Below, in pieces: positions 7,015 to 14,241 of a stretch of DNA of 17,111 nt. Below the pieces are notes generated by a model that was not told the DNA's origin, made no database searches, and saw only the letters and a program-made list of their open reading frames with translations. A program made the translations under genes and the position numbers. Position 1 is the first letter of the stretch, and each line of letters opens with the position of its first letter. This DNA comes from Lentzea sp. (GTDB lineage Bacteria; Actinomycetota; Actinomycetes; Mycobacteriales; Pseudonocardiaceae), in NCBI GenBank assembly GCA_030146905.1, contig JASLAV010001259.1:1-17111 (forward strand), given 5' to 3'.

Positions 7015-8031
7015 TCAGTACCCGCCCTGTTCCGCACGCCGGGCACGGTCCAGCAGCGCTTCGACGGTGCGCGGTGTCGGCCCCTCCGCCACCACGTACG
7101 AACCGCCGCCGGCGTCACCCTCCTCCGGGCGGAGTTGCTCCGCGCCCGCGTACCAGCAGGCGCTCTGCGGACGTGCCGGCGCACCGGCCAACGCCCGCAA
7201 CAGCTCGGTCTGCACGTCGATGCCCGACACGATCTCGATCAGCCTGGTGACCGGCCTGGTCCCGAACCCCGGCCGGACACCGACGATGCGAGGACCTCCT
7301 TCGGACAGCACCAGTGTCGTCTCCGCGGGCCCGAACTCGTAGCTGACCAGGTCGAGCACGGCCATGGCGGTCGCGCGGGCCTCCCGCGCCATGGCATCGT
7401 CCAGTTCCGCCGGGTGCAGGTACCGCACTCCGCCACTCGTCATCCACTTGGCCGTGACGCCGACGACGCGGTGCATCCCGTCCAGGGTGACCGTGGTGAT
7501 CACGACCTGCGGGCCGATGACGAACTCCTCGACCTCGACCGGTCCGGGTTCGCCTTCCCCCAGCCACTCCGCCAGCTCGGCACCGCGGCGCAGCACGACC
7601 TCGTCGCGCGGCCCCGACCGGATCACCACCGGCAGGCCGATCCTCGCCACGGTCTCGGCGATGTCCGCGCCGGCGGCGGTGCAGCGGCGGATCATCGGGT
7701 ACCGGCTCGTCGCCAGCACTTCCGCGAGCCTGCGGTACTCGGCCAGGACGTGGGCGGCACGGGCGGCGTCCGGGGCCGTCTGGGTGGCGGGGAACCCGTC
7801 CGCGGTGAGGACGTGCGTGATGCGGTAGCTCCGGACGACCCTCGCGACAGTGCGTGTCACGGCGTCCCCGTCGCCGGCGTCGACCACGTCGGTCCGGCCG
7901 GCCGCGAGGGTCTCGAAGGACTTCCGCTCGTCTTCCGCTATCACCAGCCGCAGATCGACACCGCTGCGCACGGCCTTGCGCGCCAGCGAGACAGTCGGGA
8001 AACAGAGCAGCAGCCGTATGTCCGCGCTCAC
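7015..8031 (-). CDS. ATP-grasp-fold protein with degenerate active site (putative pseudoenzyme)
   Basis: A 338-residue protein from the GTG at 8031 (AGGCGGAG upstream). The same frame opens to 8238, but those extra residues are low-complexity and cover a hairpin, so they were left out. The N-terminus looks like the pre-ATP-grasp domain of amino-acid/peptide ligases. A central segment near residue 167 (EEFVIGPQVVITTVTLDG, then VTAKW) matches the ATP-grasp EEyxxGPExS...G core. The expected KP...GS-G phosphate loop is instead IRSGPRDEVVL (near 136). The C-terminal ExNxRxGG metal site reads GVRPGFG (near 249), so Glu, Asn and Arg are replaced. A normal ligase would keep these. It may be a binding or scaffold protein, possibly for the adjacent 62-residue peptide, or a highly divergent ligase. 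It is followed by that peptide on the same strand. Confidence 0.8.
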   Translation of the reverse strand: MSADIRLLLCFPTVSLARKAVRSGVDLRLVIAEDERKSFETLAAGRTDVVDAGDGDAVTRTVARVVRSYRITHVLTADGFPATQTAPDAARAAHVLAEYRRLAEVLATSRYPMIRRCTAAGADIAETVARIGLPVVIRSGPRDEVVLRRGAELAEWLGEGEPGPVEVEEFVIGPQVVITTVTLDGMHRVVGVTAKWMTSGGVRYLHPAELDDAMAREARATAMAVLDLVSYEFGPAETTLVLSEGGPRIVGVRPGFGTRPVTRLIEIVSGIDVQTELLRALAGAPARPQSACWYAGAEQLRPEEGDAGGGSYVVAEGPTPRTVEALLDRARRAEQGGY

Positions 8032-8193
8032 TCTCCGCCTCGCACTTCCGGCCTCATCAGACCGCGTGCTCGTCCACCGTCGTTCGTCGTCGCGTTCCGC
8101 GGCGGATCCATGAGGCACAACGCGTCGCCGAGACCACCTCAATCGTTGACACTGCTTCCGCGTCAGGATGCCCGTGGTGAATACCGATTCGTT

Positions 8194-8213
8194 CCCACCG
8201 GAACTCCGGCGGG
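8194..8213 (-). terminator. Possible hairpin terminator after the SARP gene
   Basis: As minus-strand RNA, CCCGCCGG-AGUU-CCGGUGGG forms an 8-bp stem (one G-U pair) with a 4-base loop, about 60 bp after the SARP stop and before the ATP-grasp start. There is no U-run, so the assignment is tentative. Confidence 0.35.
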
Positions 8214-8272
8214 CACGACATCGCACGCCGGCCACCACAGGGCGTCAGACGGGATCGAACACCCGGTCACCG

Positions 8273-11200
8273 TCAGGAACGCGCGTGCCCGGGAACACCG
8301 AGGTCCTCGTACAGGGCGTCCGCCCGCTGCGCGAACGCACGCGCCTGTTCGTGCTCCCCCCTCCGTTCGCAGATCTCGGCCAGCCCCGCCAGCGCCCGTG
8401 CTTCCTCGATGCGGCACCCGATCTTGACGGCGAGTGTGAGAGCGCGCTCGTGCAACACCCGCGCCTCGGCCAGTTCCGACTGAACCCTGTGCAGACGGGC
8501 GGACAGGTTGCTGATGACGATGCTCCGCAGCGGTGTCCACCGCACCTCCTGGTGCCCCAGCCCGAACGCGGCGAACTGCCGGGCCTCGGCCGTGCGGCCC
8601 AGGCGATGGGCGGCCAGCGCCGAAAGGACGTACACGAGCGCGATGTCACCGGGTACGCCGGCGGTCTGGGTGAGCTCTCGCGCGGTTGCCAGCTGTTCGT
8701 CCGCCTCGGCCACGTCGCCCATGGCAAGACGGGTCATCGCCAGGTAGGCGAGCGTGACGACCTCGTTCTCCCGGATGCCGAGCTCGCGGTTCAGCAGCAG
8801 GGCGCGCTCGGCGGCGGCGATGGCCTCGGCGTACTCGCCCCTCTGCTCGTGCAGGGTGCCGAGGTTGACCAGCGACTCCGCCTCCGCACGCCCGGCGCCG
8901 AGCTCCCGCTTGATCCGGATGGACTCCTCCAGCAACGGCCGCGCCTCGTCGTACCGTCCCGACGTGAGCATGAGCAGGCCGAGCACTCCTGTGTCCTTCG
9001 CGACTCCCCTGCGGTCACCCGTCGCCGCCGCGACGGCCAGCGCCTCCGACACGGCTTCGATCCCCGCCGCCACACGGCCGAGCTTCCAGTCGGCCACGGC
9101 CAGGTTCGAGAGGCTGAGGCGGAGCAGCTCGGTGTCCCCGATCTTCCGCGACGAGACCACGGCCAGTCGCGCGACCTCGGCGAACTCCTCGAACAGTCCG
9201 TCCGCGTCCAGCATGAACACGACGTTGCGGGCCAGCCGGGCGACCTGGTCGTCGAACCCGCGCTCGTGCGCCAGCACGAGCGCGTCCCGCACCGTGGACT
9301 GCTCGCGGTGGGCCCATTTGCGAGCGGCCTCGGCAGTCGGCATCCGGGGGAGCTCGAACGCCCCGGTGACCGGCCTGCCCCGCAGTTCCGCCCTGCCGGG
9401 GAAGAGGACGTCACACGCGTGGTCGGTGGCACGCACGTAGTACTCGAGCAGGCGGACGAACGCCGCCCTCGCCTCCTCCAGGACCTCTTCCCTGCTCTCG
9501 GCGTGGGTGAGCTGCCGGACGAAGCTGCGCACCAGGTCGTGGAAGGTGTAGCAGCCGATCTCGTGCTGCTGGAGCATGTGCGCGTCGAGCAGCACCTCGA
9601 GGACGGCCTCCGCGTTGACCGCCGACATGCCCAGCAGCGCCGCCGACGAGTAGACGTCGACGTCGCGACCGGGGCAGACGCCGAGCATGCGGAAAGCGGT
9701 GCGATGCCGTGAGGTGAGACCTTCGTAGGACATCCGCAGCGACAGGTCCACGCCGCGCTCGCCCGACTTGAGCTCGTCCAGGAGCCGGGACTCGTCGCTC
9801 ATCCTGTCGACGAGGTAGCTGATCGGCCACCGCGGCCGGTTGCCGAGACGGCTGAGCGCGATCCGCAACGCGAGGGGCAGGTGACCGCACAGCTCGACGA
9901 GCTCGGCCACCGCCTCGGGCTCGGCGGCGGCGCGACGGCTGCCCAGCACCTGGGCCGCCATCGCGGCACCGTCCTCGTTCGTCATCGTCTCCAGGGTCAG
10001 CCAGTGCGCGCCGTCGAGGTCGATGAGCCGCGTCCGGCTGGTGACCAGCACCAGTGCCTGCGCGCTCTGCGGCAACAGCGGCAGCGCCTGGGAGACGTCG
10101 CAGACGTTGTCCAGCAGGACGAGCAGCCGGCGTTCCGACGTCATCGTCCGCCAGAGGGCGATCCGCGCGTCGGCCTCGGAGGGCAGCGCGTCGGCCTCCA
10201 CGCCGAGCATGCCCAGCAGTTTCTCCGCGGCGGCTTGCGGCGACACCGCTGTGCCACCGGCCGTGTAGCCGTGGAGGTCGAGGGCGAGCTGCCCGTCCGG
10301 GTAGTCGTCGGCCACCAGGTACGCGAAGCGCACGGCCAGCGACGTCTTGCCCACGCCGCCCATCCCGTCGATCGCGACGACCCGCGGTCCCTGGCCCGCC
10401 GGTCGGCTGAGGAAGGCCCGCAACGTGGCGAGCTCGCTCTCCCTGCCGATGAAGTCGGCGACGTCGTAGGGCAAGGTGCGCAGGGCCGTCGTCCTGGCCG
10501 GCTTGGCGTCGGGACGAGCGGGGCCTTCGACCGCCGGTGTCTCCGCCGGCCCGGGAAGACCCAGCGCCGGGTCGTTGCGGAGGATGCGCTCGTACAGCGC
10601 GGAGAGCTCACGACCGGGGTCGATCCCGAGTTCCTCCGCCAGCAACCGGCTCACCTGCTGGTACTCGTCGAGCGCTTGTGCCTGCCGTCCGCAGCGGTAC
10701 AGGGCAAGCATCAGCTGGGAGCGGAGCTTCTCCCGCAGCGGGCTGGTCGCGATGAGCTCGCGGAGCTCACCCACGAGTTCCCGGGACTCACCGCGCCGCA
10801 GACGCAGATCGGTGAGCTGCTCGACCGCGTCGAGGTAGCGCTCCCGCAGCGCCACGTCCGCCGCCTGGATGGCCTGACCGCCGCTGCCCGCGAGCACGGC
10901 CCCCCGCCTCAGGGCGACTGCCTCCTGCAGGTGGGCCGCCGCTTCCTCCCAGCTCTGCCGGGAGGTCGCCTTCCCCGCCTTCTCCAACAGGTCCAGGAAG
11001 ACCTTGAGGTCCAGCTGCTCGACCGACAGCTCGACCCGGTAACCCGGTCCCTCTGTCAGGATCACCTCCCCGCCGCGGGGGATCAGCTGCCGCAGCCGGG
11101 CGACCGCCTTCCTCACCTGGTGGGCGGCGGTGGCGGGCGGCTCCACGTCCCACACGAAGTCGATCAGCTGCGAGACGGACATGACCTGACCGGCGTCGAG

Positions 11201-11356
11201 CAGCAGAGCGACCATGACCCGTTCCTGCACGGGGCCGCCGAGGTGGATCCGGCGGCTGCCCGACCAGCACTCCAGCGAACCGAGGAGGTTGATCCGCAGG
11301 TCCTGTCCCTCCGCGGGCCGCCCGGCCGACGAAGGACCTTTCGACGTGCCGGTCAC
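8273..11356 (-). CDS. AfsR-type SARP family transcriptional activator (wHTH-BTAD-NB-ARC-TPR)
   Basis: A regulator of about 1,027 residues. The GTG at 11356 is preferred over the longer frame because GGGGTGA lies just upstream and the SARP domain begins soon after (LRINLLGSLECW). An OmpR-like winged helix covers about 20-112, with HQVRKAVARLRQLI as the recognition-helix region. A bacterial transcriptional activation domain covers about 118-265. An NB-ARC ATPase follows, with P-loop GMGGVGKTS near 330 and LVLLDN near 410. The C-terminus is TPR-like helical repeats (about 660-1020). Large SARPs typically activate antibiotic operons by binding direct repeats near the -35 region. It points the same way as, and lies directly upstream of, the biosynthetic genes, so it is the likely pathway activator and the probable right border of the cluster. 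All domains appear uninterrupted. Confidence 0.95.
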   Translation of the reverse strand: MTGTSKGPSSAGRPAEGQDLRINLLGSLECWSGSRRIHLGGPVQERVMVALLLDAGQVMSVSQLIDFVWDVEPPATAAHQVRKAVARLRQLIPRGGEVILTEGPGYRVELSVEQLDLKVFLDLLEKAGKATSRQSWEEAAAHLQEAVALRRGAVLAGSGGQAIQAADVALRERYLDAVEQLTDLRLRRGESRELVGELRELIATSPLREKLRSQLMLALYRCGRQAQALDEYQQVSRLLAEELGIDPGRELSALYERILRNDPALGLPGPAETPAVEGPARPDAKPARTTALRTLPYDVADFIGRESELATLRAFLSRPAGQGPRVVAIDGMGGVGKTSLAVRFAYLVADDYPDGQLALDLHGYTAGGTAVSPQAAAEKLLGMLGVEADALPSEADARIALWRTMTSERRLLVLLDNVCDVSQALPLLPQSAQALVLVTSRTRLIDLDGAHWLTLETMTNEDGAAMAAQVLGSRRAAAEPEAVAELVELCGHLPLALRIALSRLGNRPRWPISYLVDRMSDESRLLDELKSGERGVDLSLRMSYEGLTSRHRTAFRMLGVCPGRDVDVYSSAALLGMSAVNAEAVLEVLLDAHMLQQHEIGCYTFHDLVRSFVRQLTHAESREEVLEEARAAFVRLLEYYVRATDHACDVLFPGRAELRGRPVTGAFELPRMPTAEAARKWAHREQSTVRDALVLAHERGFDDQVARLARNVVFMLDADGLFEEFAEVARLAVVSSRKIGDTELLRLSLSNLAVADWKLGRVAAGIEAVSEALAVAAATGDRRGVAKDTGVLGLLMLTSGRYDEARPLLEESIRIKRELGAGRAEAESLVNLGTLHEQRGEYAEAIAAAERALLLNRELGIRENEVVTLAYLAMTRLAMGDVAEADEQLATARELTQTAGVPGDIALVYVLSALAAHRLGRTAEARQFAAFGLGHQEVRWTPLRSIVISNLSARLHRVQSELAEARVLHERALTLAVKIGCRIEEARALAGLAEICERRGEHEQARAFAQRADALYEDLGVPGHARS

Positions 11357-11441
11357 ATCGTCACCCCACTCAGGTCGAGCGCCCGCGCCGAAAGCGCGTT
11401 CTTGGCTCAGGAGACGGATAAGCGGACAACGATTCCGACCG

Positions 11442-11455
11442 CCTCGAATTCGAGG
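11442..11455. promoter_or_regulatory. Perfect 14-bp palindrome upstream of the SARP gene
   Basis: CCTCGAATTCGAGG reads the same on both strands and lies 86-99 bp upstream of the SARP GTG, in the AT-richer zone. The position suits an operator controlling the pathway regulator. The binding protein is unknown. Confidence 0.35.
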
Positions 11456-12008
11456 TCGATCGGGTTGCGCGATCCGACATCCACTGCAACGACACAATAC
11501 AGATCTACATCCTATGCGGACAGTCTCGCCACCACCGCACCAAATGAGACGCCGTCCGAAAACTGCCCATGCACTCCACCAGGCACGGAATGACGTGCAA
11601 TTCACGCCCCGGGAAAATACCGGAACATCGACAGTTCATTCCTCGGCACCGAATTCCGGGACGACACCCGAGGAGCCACCCAGGCGACGCGGAGGCCCTG
11701 CCAGGTGTTCTCGACGACACGGAACGTCTTGGTCTCGCTATTGCGGTCGCGAGCGGCTTCCCCATCCAGGCCGAGCCGGTGGCCGCAATGCGGACGAGCA
11801 ATTCGAACTCCACTTCCCGGCGCCCATTCCGCGATGATCCCGATCCTCCCCCTTCGTCAAAGGTGAACGACATGTTGCTCCGAATGAATCGTCTCGGCGT
11901 GACCGACCTGTTCATGCCCGCTCCGGTTCACGGCTGGCTGCCGCACTTCGGTTGCTCCGCAACGGGTGAGCCATCACCAACTGGTCGCCGATACCGCCCG
12001 TTGCTCCG

Positions 12009-12075
12009 CTGAACGATCGGCTCACACATCCAGGATTGAACATATGATCGCTCATCTAGCCTTCCTCTGATCAGA
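12009..12075 (+). promoter_or_regulatory. Promoter/operator region of the Lrp gene
   Basis: CTGAACGATCGGC (12009-12021) recurs in near-identical form upstream of the DUF2000 operon. A TATGAT -10-like hexamer lies at 12043-12048, TAGCCTT at 12057-12063, and a perfect 10-bp palindrome TCTGATCAGA at 12066-12075. Lrp/AsnC proteins usually regulate their own gene, so the repeated motif is a candidate self-operator. The -35 element is weak, and the promoter call is low confidence. Confidence 0.45.
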
Positions 12076-12103
12076 TGTTCGGGATCCGTGCGACCATGAC
12101 CGA

Positions 12104-12586
12104 GTGGATGACCTTGATTCGGCGATCATCGCCCTCCTGCAGACAGACGCGCGGCAGTCGAACCGTGAACTGGCTCGGCAGCTCGGTGTAGCTCCCTCGA
12201 CCTGTCTGGAACGTGTGCGGGCGCTCACCCGCCGCGGGGTGATCCGCGGCTACCACGCCGACATCGACCTCGTCGCGCTCAACCGGGGCGTTCAGGCCTT
12301 CATCGCCGTCCAGGTGCGCCCGCTGAGCCGGCACGTGATCGACACCTTCAAGGAGTCCGTCGGTCAGATGCCCGAGGTCCTCACGGTTTTCGTGCTCGCG
12401 GGTGGTGACGACTTCCAGCTGCACGTCGCGGTCCAGGACCTCGATCACCTGCACTCGTTCCTCGTCGACCGGCTGAGCAAGCGCCGCGAGATAGTGAGCT
12501 TCCGCAGCTCGGTGATCTTCCAACGTGCCCACAACCCCGTCCTGGCACCACTTCCCGCGCCCGATGCCGCGTCGCGTACGAGCTGA
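12104..12586 (+). CDS. Lrp/AsnC family transcriptional regulator
   Basis: A 160-residue protein. The N-terminal winged helix (about 3-52) has the classic AsnC layout: LDSAIIALLQTDARQSNRELA, then LGVAPSTCLERVRALTRRG and IRGYHADID. The C-terminal RAM/ligand-binding domain (about 62-140) includes EVLTVFVLAGGDDFQLHV. The GTG start is supported by homology and because a decayed second copy near 15874 aligns from the same GTG; the nearby ATG at 12096 is out of frame. Such regulators sense amino acids and often control amino-acid dehydrogenases. Here a Val/Leu-type dehydrogenase operon lies close by and shares an upstream motif, so that operon is the likely target. It is transcribed away from the SARP and ends at a strong hairpin. 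Confidence 0.93.
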   Translation: MDDLDSAIIALLQTDARQSNRELARQLGVAPSTCLERVRALTRRGVIRGYHADIDLVALNRGVQAFIAVQVRPLSRHVIDTFKESVGQMPEVLTVFVLAGGDDFQLHVAVQDLDHLHSFLVDRLSKRREIVSFRSSVIFQRAHNPVLAPLPAPDAASRTS

Positions 12587-12595
12587 GCATTGCGA

Positions 12596-12628
12596 GGCGG
12601 CTCGATCCTCGACGTGGACCGAGCCGCC
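12596..12628 (+). terminator. Hairpin terminator after the Lrp gene
   Basis: GGCGGCTCG (12596-12604) and CGAGCCGCC (12620-12628) form a perfect 9-bp stem with a 15-base loop. The stem extends two or three pairs further with a one-base bulge. It begins nine bases after the Lrp stop. There is no clear U-run, as is common in high-GC actinomycetes. Confidence 0.65.
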
Positions 12629-12660
12629 CTCCGGTGAGAAATGTTCTGCTTGCGCCTTGA

Positions 12661-13425
12661 TCAGGTCGCCGAACTCGGCTCGGGGTTGAAGATCAGGGGC
12701 GGACGTAGGACAGCACGCCGTCCGGGAAGCCGATGGCGGCGGTGTCGCGGACGTTGTCGTCGACGATCGCGGACTTGCCCTTGCAGCCCGCCTCCGACGG
12801 CGGAGAAGGCCTGTGCCGACAGGCCGTCGCGGACGCGGCTGTCCTCGGTGGAGCCGAGCAGCAGGTGGCTCACGACGGCCTGGGCCATGATTTCGGCGTG
12901 CAGGGCGGGCAGGCCGAGTCGTGCTGCCCGGCCCAGTTCGATGACGGCTCCTTTGACGAAGGCGTCGTCACGGCGCAGGTAGCCGGGGTCGGCTGCGTGG
13001 CCGGGGCGGTCGAGCGCCGTACGTGTCCGGTGCAGGAGTGAGGTTGCCAGGTGCAGGCGCAGTGACCGGAGCTGTACCCGGCTTGATGATCGCCAGCGGG
13101 CGACGACTTCGCGGTTCGGCGCGTTGACCGAGGAAGTCCCTGGTGCGACGAGAGCGTGCTTGCGGGGTTTGCCCGTGCCACTTTCGACGACGTAGCTGCC
13201 CGCGGTCACGAGTACGACGGTCAACGATTCCACCGGTGGTAGTACGAAGTCCGCCACGTGGGGATCGGCCATCTCACGGACGCGTACGCCGTTCCAGCCG
13301 AGGCCGGCGCTGTCGGCCAGCGCGAGCGAAGGCAGGCCGGTCGGAACGGGGACGGCTGACACTGGTGAGGACGTCACGGTCGGTCTTTCCGGTGAGGGAA
13401 AGGCGATGATCTCAGGTTGCGACAC
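12661..13425 (-). CDS. AraC-family regulator remnant: sensor domain without the DNA-binding HTH pair
   Basis: The 254-codon frame begins at GTG 13425, overlapping the stop of the TauE/SafE gene. Residues about 35-200 look like the cupin-type effector domain of AraC regulators: GWNGVRVREMADPHVADF, then VTAGSYVVESG, a PG turn, and a helical part ending HLLLGSTEDSRVRDGLS. In a full AraC protein about 100 residues with two helix-turn-helix motifs should follow. Instead the frame turns into Arg-rich low-complexity sequence (QVRDRRRQRPRHRRHR) that looks out of frame, and then stops. I read this as truncation or deletion of the HTH half, leaving a non-binding or non-functional product. It could have become a stand-alone sensor or dominant-negative protein, but decay is more likely given the other broken genes nearby. 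Confidence 0.6.
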   Translation of the reverse strand: MSQPEIIAFPSPERPTVTSSPVSAVPVPTGLPSLALADSAGLGWNGVRVREMADPHVADFVLPPVESLTVVLVTAGSYVVESGTGKPRKHALVAPGTSSVNAPNREVVARWRSSSRVQLRSLRLHLATSLLHRTRTALDRPGHAADPGYLRRDDAFVKGAVIELGRAARLGLPALHAEIMAQAVVSHLLLGSTEDSRVRDGLSAQAFSAVGGGLQGQVRDRRRQRPRHRRHRLPGRRAVLRPPLIFNPEPSSAT

Positions 13426-14164
13426 CGGCGACTCCCCGTACGAGGGTGGCCAGGGCTCCCGCTGCGGCCAGGGAGATCACGGCGGTCCGGGCCGCGCGCA
13501 CGGAGGTGCGGGGGCCGAGGACAGCGCCGAGGACGGTGCCGGCGGCGAGCGCGGCGGTGATGGCCGCCCACTGAGGGGCGGCGAGGTGAGGCGTGGAGCC
13601 CGGCACGAGCAGGGCGGCGCCCGCGCCGATGGCGGAGATGACGACGGTGAGGGGTTGCATCGATGCGGCGAAACCGGGCTGGTCCCAGCGGGTCAGCTCG
13701 GCGTAGATCGTCATCGGCGGCGCGCCGACGCCCGCGGCGGTGACGAGCGCGCCGGTGGTGAACCCGGCCACGGCGGCGGGCAGCGGGCCTGCCACCGTGC
13801 GGGTTCGCAGCCGGGTGGCGACCAGCGTGGCCGCCAAGCCGGTGCCGAGCGCCGCCCCGATGATCACGTACGTCCAGTCGGGATCGGCACGGGCTGCCGC
13901 CAGGGCGCCTGCGAGTGCGCCGAAAGGGCTCGCGTACAACAGCAGGCGCACCTTGTGCCAGTCGACCTGGGCACGGGTGAGCGCCCACGTGACCAGGCCG
14001 ACCGCCGCACCGCAGAGGTTGACCACCACGACGCCCTGCGACGGCCCGAGAGCGAGGATCAGGAAGGGAGCGACGACGAGCGCGAAGCCCATGCCCGCGA
14101 CGCGTTGCACGACGGCGCCGAGGCAGGTCGCGGCGAGCGCGAGGAACATGGTCATGGGTGTCAC
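13412..14164 (-). CDS. TauE/SafE (DUF81) family membrane exporter
   Basis: A protein of about 250 residues made mostly of hydrophobic segments, with the family's N-terminal pattern (GAVVQRVAGMGFALVVAPFL) and a repeat-like second half beginning near AVAGFTTGALVTAAGVGAPP. About seven or eight membrane helices can be picked out. TauE/SafE proteins are thought to move small anions such as sulfite, sulfoacetate or related organic acids across the membrane. The start could be GTG 14164 or the in-frame ATGs at 14155 and 14149; no clear ribosome-binding site decides. It lies 77 bp after the dehydrogenase and overlaps the AraC-like gene by 14 bp, so it is probably the third gene of that operon. The substrate is unknown. 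Confidence 0.85.
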   Translation of the reverse strand: MTPMTMFLALAATCLGAVVQRVAGMGFALVVAPFLILALGPSQGVVVVNLCGAAVGLVTWALTRAQVDWHKVRLLLYASPFGALAGALAAARADPDWTYVIIGAALGTGLAATLVATRLRTRTVAGPLPAAVAGFTTGALVTAAGVGAPPMTIYAELTRWDQPGFAASMQPLTVVISAIGAGAALLVPGSTPHLAAPQWAAITAALAAGTVLGAVLGPRTSVRAARTAVISLAAAGALATLVRGVAGVAT

Positions 14165-14241
14165 GCCTATCGGGAAGCGGTTGCCGAGGACGCGCGACGA
14201 CCGCTACGTCGACGACAACACGGGGTTGCCGGGGATGCGTT

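Larger units (their letters stand above)
11357..12103. other. Divergent intergenic region between SARP and Lrp genes
   Basis: There are 747 bp between two divergently read regulators. The part from about 11440 to 11660 is clearly more AT-rich than the genes around it, as expected for promoters. Open frames here (for example 11569-12012 plus, 11505-11915 minus) show no recognisable family and lack good ribosome-binding sites. One stretch near 11700-11800 reads as plausible protein on the plus strand, but I could not identify it. The visible regulatory signals are a palindrome near 11448 and an Lrp-type motif near 12015, listed separately. Confidence 0.6.

Noticed and set aside
8032..8238. N-terminal extension of the ATP-grasp frame starting at 8238
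   Set aside because: The extra 69 residues are Arg/Ser-rich without domain character and cover a hairpin. The GTG at 8031 has a good ribosome-binding site and begins right before the conserved N-terminal strand.
11357..11605. N-terminal extension of the SARP frame starting at 11605
   Set aside because: The extension is Cys/Arg-rich, unlike SARP N-termini, and lies in AT-richer intergenic DNA. GTG 11356 has GGGGTGA upstream and precedes the winged helix at the normal distance.
11505..12012. Overlapping open frames on both strands in the SARP-Lrp gap
   Set aside because: No recognisable domain, no clear ribosome-binding site, and unusual Cys/Arg/Pro-rich composition; treated as intergenic.
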